This document shows, piece after piece, positions 51,925 to 59,000 of a stretch of 64,000 nucleotides of DNA; positions within the stretch are counted from its first letter, which is position 1; the number at the start of each line of letters is the position of its first letter. This DNA comes from Opitutus sp. GAS368 (GTDB lineage: Bacteria > Verrucomicrobiota > Verrucomicrobiia > Opitutales > Opitutaceae). The stretch covers positions 466,291-530,290 of the forward strand of contig NZ_LT629735.1 of the NCBI RefSeq assembly GCF_900104925.1, read 5' to 3'. The notes under the pieces are model-generated. The model was not told where the DNA came from. It was given only the letters and a program-made list of their open reading frames with translations, and did not search any database. A program made the translations under genes and the position numbers.

Positions 51925-53721
51925 ATGAACCGCTACATCCCCGCCATCCTCCGCTCCGCCGGGCTCCTGCTCGGCGCCGCGTTCCTGACCGCTCCGGCCT
52001 TGGCCGGCACGGCCGACACCCCCGCCTGGATCGAGAAGAGCAACGCCAACGCCAAGGTGGTGCTCGACGCGACCAACCACTTCTCGCCCGAGGCGGCCTC
52101 GTCGACCGGCATCCCCGGCTTTGACGACAAGGTCGCCGACCTCGGGCCCGGCATCAACGAGCGCACCGACGACGCCATCATCAGCGCCCGCGAGGAGCTC
52201 AAGAAGCGCATGATGACGGAGACCGACGCGCTCGTGCGGCAGGACCTCGAGATCCTCATCCAGTCATGCGCCGACACGCTCGAGACCAACCGCCTTCAGA
52301 AAAAACACCTCGCCCGCTTCATCGACGTCGGCCAACTGATCTTCTTCGGGGAGTTCGGCCTGCTGCAGGACCAGGTCGACGCCGCGCGCCGGCCGGCCGC
52401 GCTCGCCCGCCTCAAGCTCTACACCGGCCTCATGCCCGGCAGCACGCCGATCACGCAGCTCGCCAGGGATCGCTACAACGAGGCGGCCGCCGATCCGGCC
52501 CACCTCGGCTCGTTCAAGGATCGCATCCAGCAGTCCATCTCCAACACCGCCCGCTATGTCACCGGCATCCGCGGCCTCTACGCCAAATACGGCCTCGACA
52601 AGCTCGAGGGCGCCCCGGCCGCGCTCGACGCCCTCGAGAAGCAGCTCAAGGACTACAACGAATGGGCCACGGCCACCGTGTTGCCGCGCGCGCGCACCGA
52701 CTTCCGCCTGCCCGCCGAGCTCTACGCCGACAACCTGAAGAACGTCGGCCTCGACATCCCGCCGCAGGAGCTGATGCAGAAGGCCTTCGTGGCCTTCGGC
52801 GAGATCCGCAACGCCATGCAGGCCCTCGCCCCGCTCGTCGCCAAGGAACACGGCTTCGCAGACAGCGACTACCGCGCCGTCCTACGAAGCCTGAAGAAGG
52901 ACCAGCTCCCCAAAGACCAGGTCGAGCCCTACTACCATGAGATCATCGGCCGGATCGAGGACCTCATCCGCCGGGAGCATATTGTCACCTTGCCTGAGCG
53001 CGCCATGATCATGCGCCTCGCCTCCGAGGCCGAGAACGCCGCCCAGCCCGCCCCGCACATGCAGCCTCCCCCGCTCATCAACAACAAGGGCGAGCGCGGC
53101 CAGTTCGTGCTCACCACCGGCAACCCGCCGATGGCCGGAGGCAAGACCGACGGCTATGACGATTTCACCTTCAAGGCCGCCGCGTGGACCCTCACCGCCC
53201 ACGAGGGCCGGCCGGGCCACGAGTTGCAGTTTTCCGCCATGGTCGAGCGTGGCGTGTCGCAGGCCCGCAGCCTCTTTGCGTTCAACAGCGTCAACGTCGA
53301 GGGCTGGGCGCTCTACTCCGAAGCCGAGATGCAGCCCTACGAACCGATCGACGCCCAGCTCATCACTCTGCAGCTCCGCCTCCAGCGCGCAGCCCGGGCT
53401 TTTCTGGATCCAATGCTCAACCTCGGGCTCATCAGCAGGGAACGGGCGCACGACATCCTCATCCAGGAGGTGGGCCTTTCCGAGGCCTTCGCTCGCTCGG
53501 AGCTGGACCGCTATACCTTCCGCTCACCCGGCCAGGCCACCGCCTACTTCTACGGCTACCTCAAGTTGATGGAGCTCCGCACCGCCACCGAGGTCGCCCT
53601 TGGGCCGAAATTCAACCGCCAGGCCTTCAACGACTACATCATCGGCCAGGGCCTGCTGCCCCCGCAGCTGCTCGCCAAGGCGGTCCGCGAGGATTTCATC
53701 CCCGTGCAGTTGAAGAAGTGA
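51925..53721 (+). CDS. Exported DUF885-family (M32-like) peptidase-like protein
   Basis: 598 residues with a signal peptide (AILRSAGLLLGAAFLTAPALA). DUF885 features: TVLPRARTDFRLPAELYADNL, KTDGYDDFTFKAAAWTLTAHEGRPGHELQ in parts (HEGRPGHE metal motif), GWALYSEAEM, and SPGQATAYFYGYLKL. These proteins have a gluzincin-like metal site and are predicted metallopeptidases; the substrate is unknown. A longer open frame upstream is not used. Confidence 0.83.
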   Translation: MNRYIPAILRSAGLLLGAAFLTAPALAGTADTPAWIEKSNANAKVVLDATNHFSPEAASSTGIPGFDDKVADLGPGINERTDDAIISAREELKKRMMTETDALVRQDLEILIQSCADTLETNRLQKKHLARFIDVGQLIFFGEFGLLQDQVDAARRPAALARLKLYTGLMPGSTPITQLARDRYNEAAADPAHLGSFKDRIQQSISNTARYVTGIRGLYAKYGLDKLEGAPAALDALEKQLKDYNEWATATVLPRARTDFRLPAELYADNLKNVGLDIPPQELMQKAFVAFGEIRNAMQALAPLVAKEHGFADSDYRAVLRSLKKDQLPKDQVEPYYHEIIGRIEDLIRREHIVTLPERAMIMRLASEAENAAQPAPHMQPPPLINNKGERGQFVLTTGNPPMAGGKTDGYDDFTFKAAAWTLTAHEGRPGHELQFSAMVERGVSQARSLFAFNSVNVEGWALYSEAEMQPYEPIDAQLITLQLRLQRAARAFLDPMLNLGLISRERAHDILIQEVGLSEAFARSELDRYTFRSPGQATAYFYGYLKLMELRTATEVALGPKFNRQAFNDYIIGQGLLPPQLLAKAVREDFIPVQLKK

Positions 53722-53730
53722 TCGCTTGGT

Positions 53731-53809
53731 AGGGCGAGTCGTCCCCGACGAGCCGCGGCTCACCCGGCCGGTCCGCCATAGCTTTGGCCGCGGCGGAAGG
53801 ACTCGCCCT
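53731..53809. repeat. REP-like pair with AGGGCGAGTC ends
   Basis: AGGGCGAGTC and GACTCGCCCT are perfect outer arms; the left half contains GTCGTCCCCGACGA as an inner palindrome. Convergent-gene gap. Confidence 0.72.
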
Positions 53810-53823
53810 GCCTCAACTTCACC

Positions 53824-54312
53824 TCACGCACCGGGCTTGGCGGGCTTGCCCGCCTCGCCCTTGAGGGAAGCGAAGTGACCGTCCTCCGCTTCGCGCACGA
53901 AACCCTCGGTCACCGACTTCAGATCCTCCCACCGGCGGCGGATCATTTTCGCCTCCTCCTTGGTGATCTGGTTGTCGGCCGCCGCGACGGCGATGACGCC
54001 GAGCATGTCGGCGAACTCCTGCACGATGCTGTTGGTCGAGGGGATGAGCTGGAAGGGATGCGGCCGGGCCTTGGGATTGCGGATGAAGAAGCCGCCGGAA
54101 CGCTCGCACACCCACTGGGCAATGCGCTCGTCGTTGGTGATGCGCAGCAGCTGCTCGATGCGGTCGAGCGGGTTGTTGGCGCCGCTGCCGGTCTCGTCCG
54201 AGAGCGGCTCGGCCCACTTGTAGATGAGGGAAAGGGACAGACCCATGTCGGCCGCGATCTGCTTGGCGCTGGTCTTCTTCAGCACCTCCTTGAGCAATTC
54301 GTGCGAATGCAT
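53824..54312 (-). CDS. Helix-turn-helix protein, CII-like
   Basis: 162 residues. The N-terminal HTH is LLKEVLKKTSAKQIAADMGLSLSLIYKW, here seen as SAKQIAADMGLSLSLIYKW. The middle has LDRIEQLLRITNDERIAQWVC, and the C-terminal helical part has ITKEEAKMIRRRWEDL. It resembles phage CII-like regulators in general design. The start at 54312 (MHSHELL) is chosen because the HTH begins there. No other phage genes are nearby. Confidence 0.75.
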   Translation of the reverse strand: MHSHELLKEVLKKTSAKQIAADMGLSLSLIYKWAEPLSDETGSGANNPLDRIEQLLRITNDERIAQWVCERSGGFFIRNPKARPHPFQLIPSTNSIVQEFADMLGVIAVAAADNQITKEEAKMIRRRWEDLKSVTEGFVREAEDGHFASLKGEAGKPAKPGA

Positions 54313-54464
54313 ATCGGCCGGCGATGCTGCGGCCCGGCGGCCATAAGGCAACCCCCGAGACGGCATAAGCGGCGGGCAAAGCGGCGAATATGTCGCGCCC
54401 CCGCCGCTTTTTTCATGTCTTTCGGCCGGGCTTTCTGGCAAATCTCGGGTCCCCTCTTCCCCGC

Positions 54465-55646
54465 ATGAACATCCACGAATACCAGGCCAAGGCTTTGTTT
54501 GAAAAATTCGGCGTGCCCGTTCCCAAGGGCGCCGTCGCCACCACGCCGGAAGAGTTCATCAACGCGCTGGCGCAGCTGCCCGAGGGGCCCACGATGGTGA
54601 AGTCCCAGATTCACGCCGGCGGCCGCGGCAAGGGCACGTTCACCGACGGCTACAAGGGCGGCGTCAAGTTCTGCCAGACCAAGGCCGACGCCAAGGAAGT
54701 CGCCGCCCGGATGCTCGGCAACACCCTCGTCACCGTCCAGACCGGCCCTGCCGGCCGCAAGGTGCAGACGATCTACTTCACCGTCGCGAGCGACATCAAA
54801 AAGGAATACTATCTCGCCATCCTCCTCGACCGGAACAGCTCGAAGCCGGTCATCGTCGCCTCGACCGAGGGCGGGGTGGAAATCGAGAAGGTCGCCCACG
54901 ACACGCCCGAGAAGCTCATCCGCGTCCTCGTCGATCCCGCCTACGGTCTCGCCGACTTCCAGGTGCGCGAACTCATCACCAAGCTCGGCTTCGCCGGCGC
55001 CGAGGCGAAGAACGCCGCCAGGCTCATCCGCAACCTCTACACCGCGTTCTGGGAGACCGACGCGGCCATGATCGAGGTCAACCCCCTCATCACCACGCCG
55101 ACCGGCGACGTCCTCGCCCTCGACGCCAAGGTGTCCTTCGACTCCAACGCGCTCTACCGCCACCCGGAGATCGTCGCCCTCCGCGACCTCAACGAGGAGG
55201 ACCCGAAGGAGATCGAAGCCTCCAAGTTCTCGCTCAGCTACATCGCGCTCGACGGCAACATCGCCTGCCTCGTCAACGGCGCCGGCCTCGCCATGAGCAC
55301 GATGGACATCATCCAGCACTTCGGCGGCACCCCGGCCAACTTCCTCGACGTCGGCGGCGGCGCCTCCAAGGACCAGGTCATCGCCGCCTTCAAGATCATC
55401 CTCGGCGACAAGAACGTGAAGGGCATCCTCGTCAACATCTTCGGCGGCATCATGGACTGCAACGTCATCGCCACCGGCATCGTCGAGGCCGTGAAGGAAG
55501 TCGGCCTCAAGCTCCCGCTTGTCGTCCGCCTCGAGGGCAACAACGTCGCCGCCGGCAAGGCCACGCTCAACGCCTCCGGCCTCAAACTCGTCTCTGGCGA
55601 TACCATGGCCGACGCCGCACAGAAGATCGTCAAGCTCGTCGCCTAA
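54465..55646 (+). CDS. sucC: Succinyl-CoA synthetase beta subunit
   Basis: 393 residues. ATP-grasp domain: MNIHEYQAKALFEKFGVPVP and KSQIHAGGRGKGTF. The C-terminal ligase domain has GNIACLVNGAGLAMSTMD, VGGGASKDQVIAAF and VNIFGGIMDCNVIA. Makes ATP or GTP from succinyl-CoA in the TCA cycle. Followed by sucD after 18 bp. Confidence 0.96.
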   Translation: MNIHEYQAKALFEKFGVPVPKGAVATTPEEFINALAQLPEGPTMVKSQIHAGGRGKGTFTDGYKGGVKFCQTKADAKEVAARMLGNTLVTVQTGPAGRKVQTIYFTVASDIKKEYYLAILLDRNSSKPVIVASTEGGVEIEKVAHDTPEKLIRVLVDPAYGLADFQVRELITKLGFAGAEAKNAARLIRNLYTAFWETDAAMIEVNPLITTPTGDVLALDAKVSFDSNALYRHPEIVALRDLNEEDPKEIEASKFSLSYIALDGNIACLVNGAGLAMSTMDIIQHFGGTPANFLDVGGGASKDQVIAAFKIILGDKNVKGILVNIFGGIMDCNVIATGIVEAVKEVGLKLPLVVRLEGNNVAAGKATLNASGLKLVSGDTMADAAQKIVKLVA

Positions 55647-55664
55647 CCTTTCGCTCCGACTCCC

Positions 55665-56588
55665 ATGTCCATTCTCATCACCCCCACCACGAAGATCATC
55701 GTCCAGGGCATCACCGGCGACTTCGGCGGCCGTCACGCGAAGCTCTCCCTCGACTACGGCACGCAGGTCGTCGCCGGCGTCACCCCGGGCAAGGGCGGCC
55801 AGTTCTTCGAGCACGGCGCGCACAAGGTGCCGATCTTCAACTCCGTGGCCGACGCCGCCAAGGCCACCGGCGCCACGGTCTCCGTCATCTTCGTCCCACC
55901 GCCGTTCGCCGGCGACGCCATCCTCGAGTGCGTCGACGCCGGCCTCGACCTCGCGGTCGCCATCACCGAGGGCATCCCGGTCAAGGACATGATCCGCGTG
56001 AAGCGCGCCATGCTGGGCAGCAAGACCCGCCTGCTCGGGCCCAACTGCCCCGGCATCGTCACGCCCGGCACCGGCAAGGACTCGCACGGCGGCTGCCGCA
56101 TCGGCATCGCCCCGGGTTACATTCACAAGAAGGGCCATGTCGGCGTCGTTTCCCGCTCCGGCACCCTCACCTACGAGGCGGTCTTCCAGCTCACATCGAA
56201 GAACATCGGCCAGACCACCTGCGTCGGCATCGGCGGCGACCCCGTCAACGGCACGAGCCACCTCGACGTCATCAAGCTTTTCAACGCCGACCCCGAGACG
56301 CACGGCATCATCCTGATCGGTGAGATCGGCGGCAACGCCGAGGTCGAGGCCGCCCGCTGGATCAAGGCCAACTGCCAGAAGCCCGTCGCGGGCTTCATTG
56401 CCGGCGCCACCGCCCCCGCGGGCCGCCGCATGGGCCACGCCGGCGCCATCGTCGGCGGGGCCGAGGACACCGCCGCCGCCAAGATCGCCGTCTTCAAGGA
56501 ATGCGGCATCGAGGTCGCCGCGACCCCGAGCGACATGGCCGATGCCCTCCTCCGCGCCGCGAAGGCCAAGGGCGTGACGCTGACCTGA
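55665..56588 (+). CDS. sucD: Succinyl-CoA synthetase alpha subunit
   Basis: 307 residues. IIVQGITGDFGGRHAKLSLD, GVTPGKGGQFFEHG, VSVIFVPPPFAGDAI, and GPNCPGIVTPG; the phosphorylated His is in MGHAGAIVGG. Pairs with sucC. Confidence 0.96.
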   Translation: MSILITPTTKIIVQGITGDFGGRHAKLSLDYGTQVVAGVTPGKGGQFFEHGAHKVPIFNSVADAAKATGATVSVIFVPPPFAGDAILECVDAGLDLAVAITEGIPVKDMIRVKRAMLGSKTRLLGPNCPGIVTPGTGKDSHGGCRIGIAPGYIHKKGHVGVVSRSGTLTYEAVFQLTSKNIGQTTCVGIGGDPVNGTSHLDVIKLFNADPETHGIILIGEIGGNAEVEAARWIKANCQKPVAGFIAGATAPAGRRMGHAGAIVGGAEDTAAAKIAVFKECGIEVAATPSDMADALLRAAKAKGVTLT

Positions 56589-56681
56589 GCTGGCGCAACT
56601 GGGAGCACATTCGTCGTAACCCGAGGGCCGGCTGTCGCAGGGTGGTTGCGAGCCCGGACCGGTGTGTTTTATTCACGCTCC

Positions 56682-57401
56682 ATGAAAGCCAAGCTGACTG
56701 TCGCCGTCTTCGCGTTGCTCCTGTCCGGCCGGTTGCCCGCCCAGGAAACCATCACCGAGGCGGAACTGGTCCGACGCACCCAGGAACTCTTTGATGCGGT
56801 GGCGCCCGGCGACCAAGGTCCGTGGAAAAAATACTTCGCCGACGACTGCCTGTATTTTGACGAGAAGGGACGCAACATGGACAAGGCCGCCCTGGTCGCC
56901 GACATCGCGCCGCTGCCGGCGGGCTATAGCGGCACGATCAAGATCGCCAAGGTGCAGAGCCGCATCGCCGGCGACACCGCCATCCTCAGCTACGATACGG
57001 CGGAAACGGAAATCGTGTTCGGCCAGCAGCTCACGGCCCGGTATCACGCCACCGACACCTGGCGCCGCCGCAACGGGACTTGGCAGATTCTGGCGGGACA
57101 GGTGTTGCGCTATTACGAGGACCCGCCCGCTGGCCGGGCCGACCCGGCGCGATTCCCCGACTTCGCCGGCAGCTACGAACTGGTTCCGGGCAAAACCCTG
57201 CGCGTCTTGGCCGAGGGCGAAAACCTCTACCTGGAACGCGACGGCAAGCGCACCTTGTTGCTGCCCGAGGCCGGGGACATTTTCTTCCGATCCAAGGTGG
57301 AAGGCCGCTGCGTTTTCCGCCGGACCGCGGACGGCAAGGTCGACGCCTTCATCAGCCGACGGAACAACGAAGACATCGTCTGGCGCAAAACCGGGACCTG
57401 A
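56682..57401 (+). CDS. Exported SnoaL/NTF2-like (DUF4440-like) protein
   Basis: 239 residues with a signal peptide (LTVAVFALLLSGRLPA). Residues about 25-155 have the NTF2-like pattern: LFDAVAPGDQGPWKKYFADDCLYFDEKGRNM seen in parts, ILSYDTAETEIVFGQQL, and YHATDTWRRRNGTWQILAGQ. A second C-terminal part (FAGSYELVPGKTLRVL) resembles a small beta domain. Function unknown. Confidence 0.75.
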   Translation: MKAKLTVAVFALLLSGRLPAQETITEAELVRRTQELFDAVAPGDQGPWKKYFADDCLYFDEKGRNMDKAALVADIAPLPAGYSGTIKIAKVQSRIAGDTAILSYDTAETEIVFGQQLTARYHATDTWRRRNGTWQILAGQVLRYYEDPPAGRADPARFPDFAGSYELVPGKTLRVLAEGENLYLERDGKRTLLLPEAGDIFFRSKVEGRCVFRRTADGKVDAFISRRNNEDIVWRKTGT

Positions 57402-57449
57402 AAAGACTCCGGCACCGATGCCGGTATCCGCACCGACCAACCGGCTTAG

Positions 57450-57603
57450 CACTACTCCGTTAGGTTCCGACACACCCCGTCGCTCCGCGCCACCCCTCTC
57501 CAGAGGGGATTATCGCCGGCGTTGATTTGGGTCCCCTCTGGAGAGGGGTGCCCGGCAGGGCGGGGTGTGTCGCTCGGGGCACCATATACCTAACGGAGTA
57601 GTG
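57450..57603. mobile_element. 154-bp MITE-like nested palindrome with TTAG target duplication
   Basis: The ends are perfect 16-bp inverted repeats, CACTACTCCGTTAGGT and ACCTAACGGAGTAGTG. TTAG flanks both sides (57446-57449 and 57604-57607) as a direct repeat, like a target-site duplication. Two further nested stems follow: CGACACACCCCG/CGGGGTGTGTCG and a CACCCCTCTCCAGAGGGGA-type pair. No ORF inside, so it would need a transposase in trans. Confidence 0.75.
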
Positions 57604-57633
57604 TTAGGGTGTGTCTTCAAACCACCGAAAAGA

Positions 57634-57827
57634 ACCACTAATGAGATTTCACCAAGGGTGAAATCCACGGAAACCGCTCCGGCTGATCGCCTGCGCGGTG
57701 GGTTTCGGGGGCCCGCTAATCGCGGGCAGAGAGGGCGGCGATCAGCCGCCCCCTGAACCTGGCGGCGGAGGCGATTAGCCGGAGCGGTGAAAGTAGATTC
57801 CGCCGTTGGCGGAATCCTTTTAGTGGT
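57634..57827. repeat. Nested palindromic element of about 195 bp
   Basis: Outer arms ACCACTAA/TTAGTGGT. Each end carries a small hairpin (GATTTCACC/GGTGAAATC on the left, GATTCCGCC/GGCGGAATC on the right). An 18-bp arm CCGCTCCGGCTGATCGCC (57674) pairs with 57770-57787 at 17 of 18 positions; a central GCCCGC/GCGGGC hairpin lies within. No target duplication was evident. Confidence 0.7.
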
Positions 57828-57854
57828 CCCCCTTCCGAGCTTTGAAAACACTCA

Positions 57855-58154
57855 CTAGCGCGGCGTGACGATCTCCAGCTTGATCCGACAGCCGAGCTTG
57901 GCCGCGGTCCGCGCCAGCGTCGTAAGCGTCAGCGAGGTGTTGAGCGGATCAAGCACGCGGTTCACTGCGGCCCGGCTCGTGCCGAGCGACTTCGCCAGCT
58001 CGGAAACCGTCAGGTCCAGCCGTTCCATGCGCTGCGCCAGCGCCGCCGCAATCACGTGTTTCATGGCGTTGGCCTCCACGTCACCGTAGACGCCTTCCTC
58101 GCGCAGATACTCGGTCGATTTCGTCTCAAAGCGCTTCAGTTTGTCGTCCTTCAT
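57855..58154 (-). CDS. XRE-family HTH regulator, antitoxin-like, orphan
   Basis: 99 residues. The HTH is HVIAAALAQRMERLDLTVSELAKSLGTSRAAVNRVLDP, seen as TVSELAKSLGTSRAAVNRVL, followed by a short strand region (LGCRIKLEIVTPR). Proteins of this size often act as antitoxins with HigB/RelE toxins, but no toxin gene is adjacent. The start at 58154 is chosen by the family's length. Confidence 0.8.
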   Translation of the reverse strand: MKDDKLKRFETKSTEYLREEGVYGDVEANAMKHVIAAALAQRMERLDLTVSELAKSLGTSRAAVNRVLDPLNTSLTLTTLARTAAKLGCRIKLEIVTPR

Positions 58155-58192
58155 GCCCCGGCTGTATCTATCTTGATTCGTTTCGACACGCC

Positions 58193-58216
58193 AAAAATCT
58201 CCGGGCAAAGATTTTT
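58193..58216. promoter_or_regulatory. Candidate operator upstream of the XRE gene
   Basis: AAAAATCT and AGATTTTT are perfect inverted arms 8 bp apart, about 40 bp upstream of the XRE start. It could be an autoregulatory operator; a hairpin role in the transcript is an alternative. Confidence 0.4.
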
Positions 58217-58349
58217 TTAATCCGGACACTTCCGTAAAGGCGCCAAGTCCAGCGGCTTGGCCGGCTCAACCTGACAACTTTAGTCCGCAACCGAAAATTT
58301 TTCTGGCCTACCGCGCCGGAGTTTGCACGCTGCGCATTGCATCAGGAAA

Positions 58350-58515
58350 GGATCGGCTGGAAACAGCCGGTTCTGCCAACCGGGTCTAGGAGTGATCACG
58401 GTGGTTTCGAGCGACGCAAGTCGCCCGGATGTGAGAGGGGTCAAACCCTCTAACAAAAAACTCCTCCTAAAAAAGCGAAAAAGCCGCCTGATGCCCTCAG
58501 GCGGCTTTTCGTTTT
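58350..58515 (+). ncRNA. Putative structured RNA with GNRA tetraloops, ending at a terminator
   Basis: Dense local pairing: CGGCTG-GAAA-CAGCCG (58354-58369), GCGAC-GCAA-GTCGC (58411-58424), AGAGGG/CCCTCT (58434-58451), and a closing helix AGGAGT (58388) with ACTCCT (58460). CCGGTT-CTGCC-AACCGG (58367-58383) is a perfect alternative to the first hairpin, since they share bases. A strong terminator follows. No known family is matched from memory; the ends are guesses. Confidence 0.5.
58471..58515 (+). terminator. Rho-independent terminator
   Basis: AAAAGCCGCCTGA and TCAGGCGGCTTTT arms with a short loop followed by CGTTTT; nearly symmetrical, so it could act in both directions. It separates the structured RNA from the mini-gene. 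Confidence 0.88.
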
Positions 58516-58570
58516 CCAGGAAAAACCCTGATGCGCGAACGATTAACTAACCATCAACCGCTCACGCATC

Positions 58571-58831
58571 ATGTCCACCAACCTCATCACCCTCGCCTCG
58601 CTGCGCATCAGCGAGGCGAACCCGAACCACCACCTCTGGAACAACAACGGAACGTGGTTCCTGCATTACACGGTCTACCCGACTCCCTTCACCAAGGAGC
58701 GCATCCGCCGCTCCCTCGGCACGAAGGACGTCAAGCTGGCCCGGGAACGTCGCGACAACTTCTTCAGCCACCTGGCGAAGCAGTCCACCGCCCCCGCCCC
58801 GGTCCTGACCGGCCAGGTCGCCGTCGCCTGA
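58571..58831 (+). CDS. 86-residue protein resembling an integrase N-terminal arm domain, orphan
   Basis: The segment NNGTWFLHYTVYP, RIRRSLGTKDVKLARERRDNFF resembles the arm-binding domain that precedes the catalytic part of tyrosine integrases (WW/YTV...RRSLGT...AR...R). No catalytic domain follows; the frame ends cleanly and is bracketed by a terminator on each side. It could be a fossil of an integrase, a stand-alone DNA-binding protein or an accessory factor. No clear ribosome site was seen. Confidence 0.65.
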   Translation: MSTNLITLASLRISEANPNHHLWNNNGTWFLHYTVYPTPFTKERIRRSLGTKDVKLARERRDNFFSHLAKQSTAPAPVLTGQVAVA

Positions 58832-58852
58832 GTTTAAGCCATAGAAAGCAAC

Positions 58853-58885
58853 AAGGGCCCGCTTCACCGCGGGCCCTTTTCTTTG
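58853..58885 (+). terminator. Rho-independent terminator of the mini-gene
   Basis: AAGGGCCCGC and GCGGGCCCTT arms with a six-base loop, followed by TTCTTT. Confidence 0.88.
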
Positions 58886-58956
58886 GTGGAACCCGACCTC
58901 CGGGCGGGTTTTCAGGATGCGCTCCCAAACAACCCGTCCGGAGGCCGGGTTCCACC
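58885..58956. repeat. RAYT-linked REP pair (BIME)
   Basis: A slightly diverged left arm (GGTGGAACCCGACCTCCGGG and on) and a right arm at 58931-58956 identical to the right REP of the RAYT unit. Loop contains TTCAGGATGCGCTCCCAAAC, the inverse of the loop at 5389-5408. Confidence 0.88.
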
Positions 58957-58971
58957 TTTATAGCGCCACTG

Positions 58972-59000
58972 AAAACGCGCTGGTGCCAGCGCGTTCCACC
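58972..59000. repeat. Single REP-like hairpin downstream of the Sel1/LysM gene
   Basis: AACGCGCTGG and CCAGCGCGTT arms ending in the family's CCACC. It follows the BIME directly and lies just past the stop of the giant minus-strand gene. Confidence 0.7.

Larger units (their letters stand above)
57402..57854. other. 453-bp repeat-rich intergenic region
   Basis: Between the SnoaL-like gene and the XRE gene. It is almost filled by two nested palindromic elements (57450-57603 with its flanking repeats, and 57634-57827). No coding potential was seen. Confidence 0.75.
58155..58570. other. 416-bp region between the XRE gene and the integrase-like mini-gene
   Basis: Contains the candidate XRE operator (58193-58216), about 130 bp with nothing recognised, the putative structured RNA (about 58350-58470) and a terminator (58471-58515). 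Confidence 0.7.

Noticed and set aside
53824..54312. CII-like HTH protein as part of a prophage
   Set aside because: No phage structural, integrase or lysis genes lie near it; neighbours are housekeeping (sucCD) and a DUF885 gene.
58390..58470. Possible tmRNA or 6S RNA
   Set aside because: A GGTTTCGA-like string recalls tmRNA, but there is no tag ORF, no acceptor stem or CCA end; no 6S-type central bubble was found either.
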